The notes below the pieces were generated by a model. The model saw only the letters and a program-made list of their open reading frames with translations, was not told the origin of the DNA and searched no databases. Below are positions 38,776 to 50,940 of a stretch of 64,000 nt of DNA, piece after piece (the stretch's first letter is position 1; each line of letters begins with the position of its first letter). The position numbers and the translations under genes are program-made. Where the stretch lies: NCBI RefSeq assembly GCF_963678635.1, contig NW_026971509.1, positions 124,001 to 188,000 of the forward strand, written 5' to 3'. Source of the stretch: Symsagittifera roscoffensis. Its lineage: Eukaryota > Xenacoelomorpha > Acoela > Convolutidae.

Positions 38776-40617
38776 GATCTACAGCTTTAGAAAATCGAAA
38801 CCGCGGAAAAAAAACCATTGCGAAAATGTTTTTCTAAATTAGATGATTGAAATAAAAACTTTGCCTACATGCCAACTATATTTATCCTGCGTAGAAGCGA
38901 CCAAAGAAGCTCAAGTCCCTCGTTGATCTTGAATTTTTCTGGGGGCCACTAAGATCGTGGTTAATATTTGGAATCAAACTATAGAAGTTATGATTGATTT
39001 TTCTGCCTTTTTTTTTAAAGTAGAAATTTGACATGTTAGATATATATTCGTTTGTGATGGTCAGGCGATGGGTTTCCTCTGTGGGAAGGAATTATTGTGG
39101 GGGCAATAGATAGGAATTTTAAGGACGGGATTGTAGTTTTGTGAGTGCCGTGCAGGTTAAAAAATCAAAAAATAGGGTTACCAGACTTTGATTTAATAAA
39201 CATGTGACGATGGTGTGGATAACGGGAAAGTGAGGTTCGCAGAAAGTGCAGTTGAATAAAATAGTTTTAAGTATGAGTGTGAGTTTGTTCTATTTTCAGC
39301 AATATTTCATGAGATTAGTTATCATCTATTTCTTTTGGAGTTAGGAAAAAAAATGTTATTTGGAAAGTGACAAAGCCGCTGAAACACGATTCATGAGCTT
39401 TGTGGTTTTTAAGTGCTTGATTGATTACAATAGTGCAATGCAAATAGTCTGCTTTTTTTAGAAAAAAAAGAACTGTTTTTAAAAAAGAGTTTTTTTGTTA
39501 ATGATCAATTTACTGCAGGTTCGGAGTAATATTCTGAATCTTCCATATTCTATGGACGTTATGATCGTAGTAAGTTTTGACGAATTGATTGGATTTGCGG
39601 GCAAGGTTGAGCATCTGTGACAAAACAATTTTGGTGAAATCTTTTACTTCAGTTGCATTAGTAAGTTGGTGATTAGCTGTGATATAAAGTTCTCCATCTT
39701 CAGTTTTTTTCAGTAACTTGCTAAGTGGATGAAATTATAAAAGCAAAACCAAGGGAACGTAGAGATTATAGTGGTTTCATTTAAATCAATGTTTCATCGG
39801 CTTTGTGGGTCATCATTGTCCAGCTATAATGTGGAAAAACGGGTACAGATCTGTTGCCAATGATGGCTTCGGTGAATTCGGGATCAAAAAAGGGTTGTTC
39901 AAAAGGTATCTGCGAAGGTTGGTTGGGTGTTTTTGTTTCCTGGAAGAGGTTTCTCAGGTTAAAGAGTAGGCAAAACGTTGTATAGTGAGTGGGTAGTAGT
40001 ATTGTGTATTGGTTGTTGATTTATTATGAAATTTGGTGATATGTGTCCAAATTGATTGCCGGTTATGGGAAAAGGGGTGTCATCGAAAGCGCCAGATTTT
40101 TTTGAAAGGATCTGGGTAGCGTCTGTGTAGGATGATCCAGACTTTGATGAGTGATCCGGTTGAAAACGCGAACCTGGGGAGTGATAGAAGTAAAATTTGG
40201 CTGGGAAAAACTAGTAGTTGGGCTTGATTCGGAATCTAACCTTTCGTCAGTTTGTCAGGAGTGTCGACGACAGGGTTTTCTAAAAAGCTGCGTTTGTTAA
40301 AAAACTGTTTGTGCGGAATCTCCAAGTGGGATGATTTCGATGAAAAATTGGAAAAATTTGAATGCAAATTGGTTAGGGGAGCGGAGAGGAGGTCAATGGT
40401 AGATGACACAGAAGGTTGGGGTTGAGCAAAACTATACGTCTATGACTCAATCAAATTTCTTCAAAAAGTTAGATTGGTAAACAATAAGTTGAGCAGACGC
40501 TGCCAGCTATTTAGTTAGCGCTCAGTTTTTGTCAAAGTTATGCAAATGTGAACTACAAAAAGTAAGAAAAACCATCTATGCTGAGTTTAGGTCCGGTGGC
40601 CTTCTCAAAGAGTATCC
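38776..40617. repeat. Last, truncated copy of array A
   Basis: The monomer proceeds normally to 'gtggccttctcaaagagta' at about 40617 and then switches to spacer sequence ('tccaggtttttatcac'). The break is a few bases before where the SDNGT-like codons would start. About 0.9 kb of the monomer is missing. Confidence 0.85.
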
Positions 40618-41222
40618 AGGTTTTTATCACATTTATTGTGCTAGGTTCGCAAATTAAACAGATTCGGAGGAAATTTCTATGTCAAAATTTAAAAACTGTA
40701 TCTGTTACTTAACAAAATTGGTAGATGTGTACATTTTCTAGTAATCTGAAGTTGTTTTACATAGTCAACGGTGTAAGTTTTTTAAAGGAAATCTGCTTGA
40801 AAGCTCTAAGTTTTCAATAATTTCACTTATTTCATATAACGAAACAAAGCAAACAAAAACCCGATGAAAATCTTACGATATCTACACTTGAGAGCTTTGA
40901 TTTTTGATTATTTCCTAGTCTAATATTCATAATCCAAAATCAAGATAAGTTTTCTCAAAATTCACAAACAAGTGAGAATAATTTCAACAATATTTTTCTG
41001 TAAAGTCAAAATTTACAGATCTTTAGTTACTGCTTGATCTACCATCTCCAAAATTGAATGTTTTCCAAAACAACTTTAAGAACAATTTGTTCAAATTTTG
41101 AATTTTAGATGAATAATTGTGTCATTTGAACGAACGTTCTTCAATCCAAGTCAAAATTACCATTAAAAACTTCCTCTTTTCTAAAAAACTTCTGAACCAG
41201 ATAACTGAATACTCTTCTGTTT

Positions 41223-41895
41223 ATGAAGCGACATTTCGTTCAGAGTTATTTAATTGTTAATCTAAAAATTCTAGCAAAACATTCTTGTTTCTATTTTATT
41301 CAAGTAAAAAGTTCTTTGAAAATTTAGTAAGCAAAGCAAATTAATATTTTGATGCGAAAATGTAACCTGAAAAAACTAGAAATATGTACAAAGTTCTAGT
41401 ATTTTGATAAACTTTGATAAAGAATTATTCAAGTAAATAGTATGAAATACTTTCGACGCAACTCATAATTGACCCTTTATGCTTTTGTTCAAAGGTCTGA
41501 TAAATGATAAAACCAACTTGAGCGATAATCAGATTCAAATTATTGTAAAAAATATCATCAGAAATTGATCCAAAAGTCTTTATTCTACAGTGAGAACTGC
41601 AATCGCGACTTGCTAACGGGGTTTTTATTGTTTTAATTTTGCTGTAAACTACATAACATAAGCTAATAAGTTGATACGTATTTTTAAAATATTTATAACA
41701 AGAGTAGTGGATAATAGGAAGACATCGACTAAGTGATTCGTTTTGCATAGCTATCATTTTATAAATTTCCGAAGTTAGTGTCTTTGATTGAGTTCAAAAA
41801 GCAGGCGTTTTCAAGCAATTATAGCGAGAATTTTGCAACAAAATTATTGATTTTACTGTTTTTGTTGACTGAATATGACTGAAGCTTCTTAACAA
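41223..41895. other. Extra 0.67-kb segment in the spacer
   Basis: At 'ctcttctgttt' the 40.6-kb copy carries about 670 bp that the 56.2-kb copy lacks; both then continue 'aaatgg' and 'tggcaaaactttgcatcg'. Either this is an insertion here or a deletion there. I see no terminal inverted repeats or unambiguous target duplication, though short T-rich microhomology at the ends is possible. Confidence 0.6.
41425..41757 (-). CDS. Unrecognised 110-codon frame in the extra segment
   Basis: This is the longest clean minus-strand frame of the spacer. It starts MIAMQNESLSRCLPIIHY and is open for about 13 further codons upstream to TGA. It is Cys- and Tyr-containing, with mildly hydrophobic patches (QLISLCYVVYS, NLIIAQVGFIIY) and an end at SYYLLE. 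There is no clear splice site or signal peptide. It lies wholly within the segment absent from the related spacer at 56 kb, so it could belong to an inserted element. The length is only modestly above chance for AT-rich DNA. I do not recognise it. Confidence 0.25.
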   Translation of the reverse strand: MIAMQNESLSRCLPIIHYSCYKYFKNTYQLISLCYVVYSKIKTIKTPLASRDCSSHCRIKTFGSISDDIFYNNLNLIIAQVGFIIYQTFEQKHKGSIMSCVESISYYLLE

Positions 41896-42125
41896 ATGGT
41901 TTTTTTTGGCAAAACTTTGCATCGGATTAATAAGCGATCTCTGAAATGATACAATTTCACATATAAACTTCACTTTTTGAGAAAAACTTTTTGTTCAAAA
42001 TGGAAACAATTGTTAAATCAAGCAGAAATCAAGAGAACATTTTATGACAAAATAAAAAAAAGATTTTCAATTTATTTTTATAGGTTTTTTGAATTTTTCT
42101 GCCCAGTTGTCATTTTGTACATTCC

Positions 42126-45100
42126 CTAGTTCATTGTCTTTGAGTACGTTCACGCGGTATCCTGTTTTGAAGCCGATTATTGAAGGCTATTTGAATCATA
42201 GTTTTTTCTATCGTTTTCCAACGACTTTTAAAAAAATTAGATAATAATTTACGATTATTTGCTATTCTTTCATTGGAGGTGAATTTATTTCGTTGTGGTC
42301 AGGTTTCTATAAAAGTATCTTTATTTTGTTCTGTAAAAGTGTAGGTGTTTTACTTGCGAAAAATAAAGGTATTTTACTTGGTTTTCATTTGTTGCGTTTA
42401 GCTTCAGTAAAAAATTAGGGGTAAAAAAAACGTTCCTACATCGAAGTTTGATGTGACATATTGATTGGGGTATTTTGATAACGAAATTGCTACTTTTTCC
42501 CATTCATCTTGATTTCTTTTGGAATGCTGAGTATTCAAATTAGTTAACTATTTTTGTTGATGCGTATTTGAAGAATTCAATTGAAGTTGAAAACAGTCGG
42601 GATATCGCATTGATTGTTTATTTGTATGTTTTAATGATAATTCTTCATCGATTATAGCAGATTGACAAATATGTGATAATCTCAGTATAAAAACTACTCT
42701 ATATGCTTTCCTAAAAATTGGTTGTAGTGTAGCGTTTGTTTCACAATTTCCTAAAAGTCCTAACAGAAGTGTAGTCTTAATTGGAGAAATTTTATAAACG
42801 TGTAGTTCAACATTGTCTGAATTCGTAGTTTTTGTATTTTTTTTTAAACCTTGTTACCCAAACAAATTGTGGACTCATCTGAATTAAAGGTCGGACGTGT
42901 ATAGACTTTGTGTGTTTTGATTGTTATTATACTGCTACGTTTGAGTTATTGAAGTTTTGTTTATGTATCCAGTGAAAGGTTTCAAAAGTTTTCTTTCTTT
43001 GTTACACCTCTAATAGAAATGTGAAACACTGGAGTTTGCTTATGAAGTCTTTGGAGAAAAGTTAATCAACGTTGATTTTCTCGGGTATAATTATCTTTAG
43101 TTTTTAGCTAATTCTCAATAAAATAATTGTCGCTAAATTTTGGTAATGAAATGGATTCGGACTGTATAGTGTCTGAGGTCTGAGATACGAAATATATCAA
43201 TGAACAGTTTTGATAGAAGTTTTTGATTTTCGATTGTTTTTGTTGGTTTTAGGTGAATTTTGACTTTTTCTTAAATCTGTAAAATTTTACCCTTGTGCTG
43301 TTGCTAAATTGCTAGTCCCAGGTTGAAGTTATTTTTTCTAGGTTTTAGGTGAATTTTTCCCATTTACGAATGGTTATGATGTTTGATCATAATTCTGAGT
43401 CAATTAAGAAATCTGTTTCCAAGTCCTGTGATTCTTTTGAGCTTCTATGATTCCAAACTTTTCTTTTTGTGGGGTGTTTGTAGTAGTTGAGTGTCAGTAC
43501 ATTTTACTGATACTTTCTTGATTTGTTATTTGGTTTCTTATGTAGGGTATATCTGTTATCTGACTTCGGACTAATTCATCTGTATTAATATCAGATCAAT
43601 TGGTCCTTATGATAGTAGTCTGAGCTAGCGTAATTTCATTTTCATGTTCATTTTTTGACATGTTGATCAGTTTTTGCAGTTTCACTTTCAATGTCATCTG
43701 TATTGTCTGGGCTGTAACGGAATAAGGAATTTAGCTTAACAACTGGTGTTCATTTGTTTCGATTCCTGGGGGTCGATAGTTGTTTCAGGTTGAGTTTGTA
43801 CTTAATTGAATTGTCGTTGGTGTTTTGGTGTTTTGCTTTTATTTTTTGATATGTTCGTTTTGAGTTCGTTGAAGTGTAGCAAAGTGATTTTTGACAGAAA
43901 CTTCGAATTGATATTTTTTTGTAGCTATTTCTTTATTTCGATTTTATAGCTATTGGAGTTTCTCTTATTTCAGAAAAATTAATTTTTCCACTTTTAAAAT
44001 TATTGTTTGAGTAATTTTTTGAAAGTTCATTCGTACAAACTCTATGTGGCTATTCGAGTAGTTTCGAGAACGGTCATCGGAGCAGCTTCGAGAACGGTCA
44101 ATGGAATATTTTCTACTTCGATTATTTCAGTATGATCAACTTCTGTTGCAATCTGATTAATTGTTTCTGTTTGACTTGGACAGTTATTCAAATAGATTGT
44201 TAATAGACTTTGCTAATTAGACTTGAACAGATCGTGAATAGTTATATCTAAAATGACAACTGCGGCTTTTAGATCGGCTTTATTGGTTCCTTGAGTTGTA
44301 AAATGAATTTATTCTATTTGAAGGTTTTTCTCGAAAGGTATTGTTTTATGGCTTTTGTGATCTGTATTAATTATAATTAGATGGCAGTAGTTTTCCTGAA
44401 CCATTTTAAATCAGTATAACTTTCTTTGGTAAGTTTTGATCATTTTTCTTGAACTGAGAAAATTTTCATCTTGTTCTTTGCGTTTTGGTGGTTGATTTTT
44501 TTTGATGTTTTTGTCTATATTGGGTAATACTTTATCCGTAAAATCTATTGAAATTACAAGGTTTGATGTGCACTTTTTTACAGAATTGGGTTGTCCGCTT
44601 TTTATGCGATGGTTTTGTTAGCCCTACCAGTGTCTCTATTTTTATCAATTTGACATCATTGCAGAGCGTTCATTTAAAAATGGTGGTTCTCCGAATCTGT
44701 GTAAACCACACGTTCAAAATCAAGTACTTGTCCTGATGATGCGATAGACTCAATTCAGGAAAAGAATTTCAACGAGGTAAGGGGGAACTCTTCTGCTAAA
44801 ATGGACTTCGACTCCGTGCTCGATGGATGTTGAGCATGTAAGGATGGCTTTAGTGGTTTTTCAGCATCGTGAATGATAGTTTTGCGCCCTGTGAAAAGTA
44901 CTTTTTCTCAACCTTATTCAACAAGATAGACAAAGTTTTGCTTCTCGGTTTGCCCAAATGCTTTTACTTTGAATAGCTGGAAGCACGTTTCAAAAAAAAA
45001 TTCTCGTACAATTTTTGGTACGAAGGAAATCTTCAAACTCTTTTTGTTTAATTTTTTTAAAAAAGCTCAATGTTATTAGAACTAAACGCTTTGCTCGAAT

Positions 45101-45130
45101 TACATTTTCAATAGAAGAGCAATATCATTA
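42126..45130. repeat. Array B unit 1 (3005 bp)
   Basis: The unit starts at 'ctagttcattgtctttg' and ends before the next 'ctagtttattgtc' at 45131. It is the more divergent of the three units, for example 'gtacgttcacgcgg' where units 2 and 3 have 'atacgttcaagcgg'. It contains the decayed coding block at 44042-44308 and a plus-strand 62-codon frame at 44548-44736. Confidence 0.95.
44042..44308 (-). pseudogene. Decayed coding block in array B unit 1
   Basis: The minus-strand frame is open from 44308 for 32 codons to a TAG at 44215-44213, then for a further 56 codons to TAG at 44044-44042. Protein-like stretches are TNKADLKAAVVILDITIHDL before the stop and QTETINQIATEVDHTEIIEVE followed by IPLTVLEAAPMTVLETT after it. 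The last part is a 24-bp tandem duplication at about 44057-44105. The same frame and stop are present in units 2 (47046-47312) and 3 (49842-50108). The composition is acidic and Thr/Ile-rich. No family is recognised. Confidence 0.35.
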
Positions 45131-48100
45131 CTAGTTTATTGTCTTTGAATACGTTCAAGCGGTATCCTGTTTTGGAGCCAATAATTGAAGGCTATTTGAA
45201 TCATAGTTTTTTCTATCGTTTTCCAACGACTTTTAAAAAAATTAGATAATAATTTACGATTATTTGCTATTCTTTCATTGGAGGTGAATTTATTTCGTTG
45301 TGGTCAGGTTTCTATAAAAGTATCTTTATTTTGTTCTGTAAAAGTGTAGGTGTTTTACTTGCAAAAAATAAAGGTATTTTACTTGGTTTTCATTTGTTGC
45401 GTTTAGCTTCAGTAAAAAATTAGGGGTAAAAAAAACGTTCCTACATCGAAGTTTGATGTGACATATTGATTGGGGTATTTTGATAACGAAATTGCTACTT
45501 TTTCCCATTCATCTTGATTTCTTTTGGAATGCTGAGTATTCAAATTAGTTAACTATTTTTGTTGATGCGTATTTGAAGAATTGAATTGAAGTTGAAAACA
45601 GTCGGGATATCGCATTGATTGTTTATTTGTATGTTTTAATGATAATTCTTCATCGATTATAGCAGATTGACAAATATGTGATAATCTCAGTATAAAAACT
45701 ACTTTATATGCTTTCCTAAAAATTGGTTGTAGTGTAGCGTTTGTTTCACAATTTCCTAAAAGTCCTAACAGAAGTGTAGTCTTAATTGGAGAAATTTTAT
45801 AAACGTGTAGTTCAACATTGTCTGAGTTCGTAGTTTTTGTATTTTTTTTTTAAACCTTGTTACCCAAACAAATTGTGGACTCATCTGAATTAAAGGTCGG
45901 ACGTGTATAGACTTTGTGTGTTTTGATTGTTATTATACTGCTACGTTTGAGTTATTGAAGTTTTGTTTATGTATCCAGTGAAAGGTTTCAAAAGTTTTCT
46001 TTCTTTGTTACACCTCTAATTGAAATGTGAAACACTGGAGTTTGCTTATGAAGTCTTTGGAGAAAAGTTAATCAACGTTGATTTTCTCGGGTATAATTAT
46101 CTTTAGTTTTTAGCTAATTCTCAATAAAATAATTGTCGCTAAATTTTGGTAATGAAATGGATTCGGACTGTATAGTGTCTGAGGTCTGAGATATGAAATA
46201 TATTAATGAACAGTTTTGATAGAAGTTTTTAATTTTTGATTGTTTTTGTTGGTTGTAGGTGAAGTTTGACTTTTTCTTAAATTTGTAAAATTTTACCCTT
46301 GTGCTGTTGCTAAATTGCTAGTCACAGGTTGAAGTTATTTTTTCTAGGTTTTAGGTGAATTTTTCCCATGTACGTATGGTTATGATGTTTGATCCTATTT
46401 CTGAGTCAATTAAGAAATCTGTTTCTAAGTTCTGTGATTCTTTTGAGCTTCTATGATTCCAAACTTTTTTTTGTGGGGTGTTTGTAGTAGTTGAGTGTCA
46501 CTACATTTTACTGATACTCTCTTGATTTGTTATTTGGTGTCTTATGTAGGGTATATCTGTTATCTGACTTCGGACTAATTCATCTGTATTAATATCAGAT
46601 CAATTGGTCCTTATGATAGTAGTCTGAGCTAGCGTAATTTCATTTTCATGTTCATTTTTTGACATGTTGATCAGTTTTTGCAGTTTCACTTTCAATGTCA
46701 TCTGTATTGTCTGGGCTGTAACGGAATAAGGAATTTAGCTTAACAACTGGTGTTCATTTGTTTCGATTCCTGGGGGTCGATAGTTGTTTCAGGTTGAGTT
46801 TGTACTTAATTGAATTGTCGTTGGTGTTTTGGTGTTTTGCTTTTATTTTTTGATATGTTCGTTTTGAGTTCGTTGAAGTGTAGCAAAGTGATTTTTGACA
46901 GAAACTTCGAATTGATATTTTTTTGTAGCTATTTCTTTATTTCGATTTTATAGCTATTGGAGTTTCTCTTATTTCAGAAAAATTAATTTTTCCACTTTTA
47001 AAATTATTGTTTGAGTAATTTTTTGAAAGTTCATTCGTACAAACTCTATGTGGCTATTCGAGTAGTTTCGAGAACGGTCATCGGAGCAGCTTCGAGAACG
47101 GTCAATGGAATATTTTCTACTTCGATTATTTCAGTATGATCAACTTCTGTTGCAATCTGATTAATTGTTTCTGTTTGACTTGGACAGTTATTCAAATAGA
47201 TTGTTAATAGACTTTGCTAATTAGACTTGAACAGATCGTGAATAGTTATATCTAAAATGACAACTGCGGCTTTTAGATCGGCTTTATTGGTTCCTTGAGT
47301 TGTAAAATGAATTTATTCTATTTGAAGGTTTTTCTCGAAAGGTATTGTTTTATGGCTTTTGTGATCTGTATTAATTATAATTAGATGGCAGTAGTTTTCC
47401 TGAACCATTTTAAATCAGTATAACTTTCTTTGGTAAGTTTTGATCATTTTTCTTGAACTGAGAAAATTTTCATCTTGTTCTTTGCGTTTTGGTGGTTGAT
47501 TTTTTTTGATGTTTTTGTCTATATTGGGTAATACTTTATCCGTAAAATCTATTGAAATTACAAGGTTTGATGTGCACTTTTTTACAGAATTGGGTTGTCC
47601 GCTTTTTATGCGATGGTTTTGTTAGCCCTACCAGTGTCTCTATTTTTATCAATTTGACATCATTGCAGAGCGTTCATTTAAAAATGGTGGTTCTCCGAAT
47701 CTGTGTAAACCACACGTTCAAAATCAAGTACTTGTCCTGATGATGCGATAGACTCAATTCAGGAAAAGAATTTCAACGAGGTAAGGGGGAACTCTTCTGC
47801 TAAAATGGACTTCGACTCCGTGCTCGATGGATGTTGAGCATGTAAGGATGGCTTTAGTGGTTTTTCAGCATCGTGAATGATAGTTTTGCGCCCTGTGAAA
47901 AGTACTTTTTCTCAACCTTATTCAACAAGATAGACAAAGTTTTGCTTCTCGGTTTGCCCAAATGCTTTTACTTTGAATAGCTGGAAGCACGTTTCAAAAA
48001 AAAAATTCTCGTACAATTTTTGGTACGAAGGAAATCTTCAAACTCTTTTTGTTTAATTTTTTTAAAAAAGCTCAATGTTATTAGAACTAAACGCTTTGCT

Positions 48101-48135
48101 CGAATTACATTTTCAATAGAAGAGCAATATCATTA
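45131..48135. repeat. Array B unit 2 (3005 bp)
   Basis: It is exactly 3005 bp and shares almost every variant with unit 3, so these two duplicated most recently. Its minus-strand 60-codon frame (45326-45508) and plus-strand 62-codon frame (47552-47740) also occur in the other units. With so little divergence they carry no evidence of selection. Confidence 0.95.
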
Positions 48136-49505
48136 CTAGTTTATTGTCTTTGAATACGTTCAAGCGGTATCCTGTTTTGGAGCCAATAATTGAAGGCTAT
48201 TTGAATCATAGTTTTTTCTATCGTTTTCCAACGACTTTTAAAAAAATTAGATAATAATTTACGATTATTTGCTATTCTTTCATTGGAGGTGAATTTATTT
48301 CGTTGTGGTCAGGTTTCTATAAAAGTATCTTTATTTTGTTCTGTAAAAGTGTAGGTGTTTTACTTGCAAAAAATAAAGGTATTTTACTTGGTTTTCATTT
48401 GTTGCGTTTAGCTTCAGTAAAAAATTAGGGGTAAAAAAAACGTTCCTACATCGAAGTTTGATGTGACATATTGATTGGGGTATTTTGATAACGAAATTGC
48501 TACTTTTTCCCATTCATCTTGATTTCTTTTGGAATGCTGAGTATTCAAATTAGTTAACTATTTTTGTTGATGCGTATTTGAAGAATTGAATTGAAGTTGA
48601 AAACAGTCGGGATATCGCATTGATTGTTTATTTGTATGTTTTAATGATAATTCTTCATCGATTATAGCAGATTGACAAATATGTGATAATCTCAGTATAA
48701 AAACTACTTTATATGCTTTCCTAAAAATTGGTTGTAGTGTAGCGTTTGTTTCACAATTTCCTAAAAGTCCTAACAGAAGTGTAGTCTTAATTGGAGAAAT
48801 TTTATAAACGTGTAGTTCAACATTGTCTGAGTTCGTAGTTTTTGTATTTTTTTTTAAACCTTGTTACCCAAACAAATTGTGGACTCATCTGAATTAAAGG
48901 TCGGACGTGTATAGACTTTGTGTGTTTTGATTGTTATTATACTGCTACGTTTGAGTTATTGAAGTTTTGTTTATGTATCCAGTGAAAGGTTTCAAAAGTT
49001 TTCTTTCTTTGTTACACCTCTAATTGAAATGTGAAACACTGGAGTTTGCTTATGAAGTCTTTGGAGAAAAGTTAATCAACGTTGATTTTCTCGGGTATAA
49101 TTATCTTTAGTTTTTAGCTAATTCTCAATAAAATAATTGTCGCTAAATTTTGGTAATGAAATGGATTCGGACTGTATAGTGTCTGAGGTCTGAGATATGA
49201 AATATATTAATGAACAGTTTTGATAGAAGTTTTTAATTTTTGATTGTTTTTGTTGGTTGTAGGTGAAGTTTGACTTTTTCTTAAATTTGTAAAATTTTAC
49301 CCTTGTGCTGTTGCTAAATTGCTAGTCTCAGGTTGAAGTTATTTTTTCTAGGTTTTAGGTGAATTTTTCCCATGTACGTATGGTTATGATGTTTGATCCT
49401 ATTTCTGAGTCAATTAAGAAATCTGTTTCTAAGTTCTGTGATTCTTTTGAGCTTCTATGATTCCAAACTTTTTTTTTGTGGGGTGTTTGTAGTAGTTGAG
49501 TGTCA

Positions 49506-49706
49506 CTACATTTTACTGATACTCTCTTGATTTGTTATTTGGTGTCTTATGTAGGGTATATCTGTTATCTGACTTCGGACTAATTCATCTGTATTAATAT
49601 CAGACAAATTGGTCATTATGATAGTTGTCTGAGCTAGCGTAATTTCATTTTCATGTTCATTTTTTGACATGTTGATCAGTTTTTGCAGTTTCACTTTCTC
49701 TGTCAT
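49506..49706 (-). pseudogene. Charged coding-like block in array B unit 3
   Basis: This 66-codon minus-strand frame starts MTEKVKLQKLINMSKNEHEN, continues EITLAQTTIIMTNLSDINTD, and ends QESISKM at a stop. Units 1 and 2 have a TGA in the middle (TN followed by TGA instead of TNL), so only the third, more diverged unit keeps it open. The block resembles the acidic, Asn/Thr/Ile-rich block at 49842-50108 on the same strand and may belong to the same decayed gene. Confidence 0.3.
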
Positions 49707-49841
49707 CCGTATTGTCTGGGCTGTTACGGAATAATGAATATAGCTTAACAGCTGGTGTTCATTTGTTTCGATTCCTGGGGGTCGATAGTTGTTTCAGGTT
49801 GAGTTTGTACTTATTTGAATTGTCGTTGGTGTTTTTGAACT

Positions 49842-50108
49842 CTATGCGGCTATTCGAGTAGTTTCGAGAACGGTCATCGGAGCAGCTTCGAGAACGGTCA
49901 ATGGAGTAGTTTCTACTTCGATTATTTCAGTATGATCAACTTCTGTTGCAATCTGATTAATTGTTTCTGTTTGACTTGGACAGTTATTCAAATAGATTGT
50001 TAATAGACTTTGCTAATTAGACTTGAACAGATCGTTAATAGTTATATCTAAAATGACAACTGCGGCTTTTAGATCGGCTTTATTGGTTTCTTGAGTTGTA
50101 AAATGAAT
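49842..50108 (-). pseudogene. Decayed coding block in array B unit 3
   Basis: This is the counterpart of 44042-44308, with the same internal TAG (50015-50013) and the same 24-bp duplicated TVLE motif. The shared stop shows that the block was already broken before the array amplified, unless the TAG sits in an unspliced intron. Confidence 0.3.
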
Positions 50109-50940
50109 TTATTCTATTTGAAGGTTTTTCTAGAAAGGTATTGTTTTATGGCTTTTGTGATCTGTATTAATTATAATTAGATGGCAGTAGTTTTCCTGAA
50201 CCATTTTAAATCAGTATAACTTTCTTTGGTAAGTTTTGATCATTTTTCTTGTACTGAGAAAATTTTTATTTTGTTCTTTGCGTTTTGGTGGTTGATTTTG
50301 TTTTTTTGTTTGATGTTTTTTTCTATAATGGGTAATACTTTATCCGTAAAATCTATTGAAATTACAAGGTTTGATGTGCACTTTTTTACAGAATTTGGTT
50401 GTCCGCCTTTTATGCGATGGTATTGTTAGCCCTACCAGTGTATCTATTTTTTATCAATTTGACATGCTTGCAGAGCGTTGATTTAAAAATGGTGGTTCTC
50501 CGAATCTGTGTAAACCACACGTTCAAAATCAAGTACTTGTCCTGATGATGCGATAGACTCAATTCATGAAAAGAATTTCAACGAGGTAAGGGGGAGCTCT
50601 TCTGCTAAAATGGACTTCGACTCCGTGCTCGATGGATGTTGAGCATGTAAGGATCGCTTCAGTGGTTTTTCAGCATCGTGAATGATAGTTTTGCGCCCTG
50701 TGAAAAGTACTTTTTCTCAACCTTATTCAACAAGATAGACAAAGTTTTGCTTCTCGATTTGTCCCAATGCTTTTACTTTGAATAGCTGGAAGCACGTTTC
50801 AAAAAAATTCTCGTACAATTTTTGGTACGAGGGAAATCTTCAAACTCTTTTTGTTTAGTTTTTTTTAAAAAAACTCAATGTTATTAGGACTAAACGTTTT
50901 GCTCAAATTACATTTTCAATAGAAGAGCAATATCATTACT

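Larger units (their letters stand above)
1..40617. repeat. Tandem array A, complex monomers of about 2.55 kb
   Basis: The same ordered set of sequence blocks recurs head to tail from the window edge to about 40617, where it stops inside a monomer at 'ctcaaagagta'. The anchor 'gatctacagc' occurs at 39, 4031, 7511, 10065, 12621, 13434, 14286, 19446, 20291, 22522, 24949, 28777, 31625, 35223, 36064 and 38776. A second anchor, 'gagcggag' followed by 'aggaggtca' or a close variant, occurs about 16 times. Full monomers are 2.55 kb. Shorter ones (0.81-0.85 kb) and longer ones (up to 5.2 kb between anchors) arise from deletions and internal duplications. Spacing this regular over 40 kb points to unequal exchange or replication-based amplification rather than dispersed transposition. 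The left end lies outside the window. Confidence 0.95.
40618..42125. repeat. Spacer between arrays A and B, related to 56205-56875
   Basis: From 'catttattgtgctaggttcgc' (about 40632) to about 41222 the spacer matches 56212-56796 with few differences. The match resumes at 41896-41970 and 56800-56875. No gene is supported in the shared part. The remaining 41970-42125 is AT-rich with nothing recognisable. Confidence 0.8.
48136..50940. repeat. Array B unit 3, with a 0.2-kb deletion
   Basis: It begins like unit 2, but at about 49834 it jumps from 'gtcgttggtgttt' to 'tgaactctatgcggc', missing about 0.2 kb present in units 1 and 2. The right half (49580 onward) is more diverged from units 1 and 2 than the left half. 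It ends at 'gcaatatcattact' (50940), where sequence leaves the array. Confidence 0.9.

Noticed and set aside
1-40617. CRISPR-like or bacterial repeat array
   Set aside because: The repeats are 0.8-3.6 kb monomers without short repeat-spacer structure, and the surrounding features are eukaryotic retroelements.
42321-42503. 60-codon minus-strand frame (MGKSSNFVIK start) repeated in all three array B units
   Set aside because: The units are so similar in DNA that conservation of the frame is expected without selection. There is no domain or splice support.
44548-44736. 62-codon plus-strand frame identical in array B units 1 and 2
   Set aside because: Unit 3 breaks it with frame changes. It lies opposite other coding-like sequence and its identity follows from the recent duplication.
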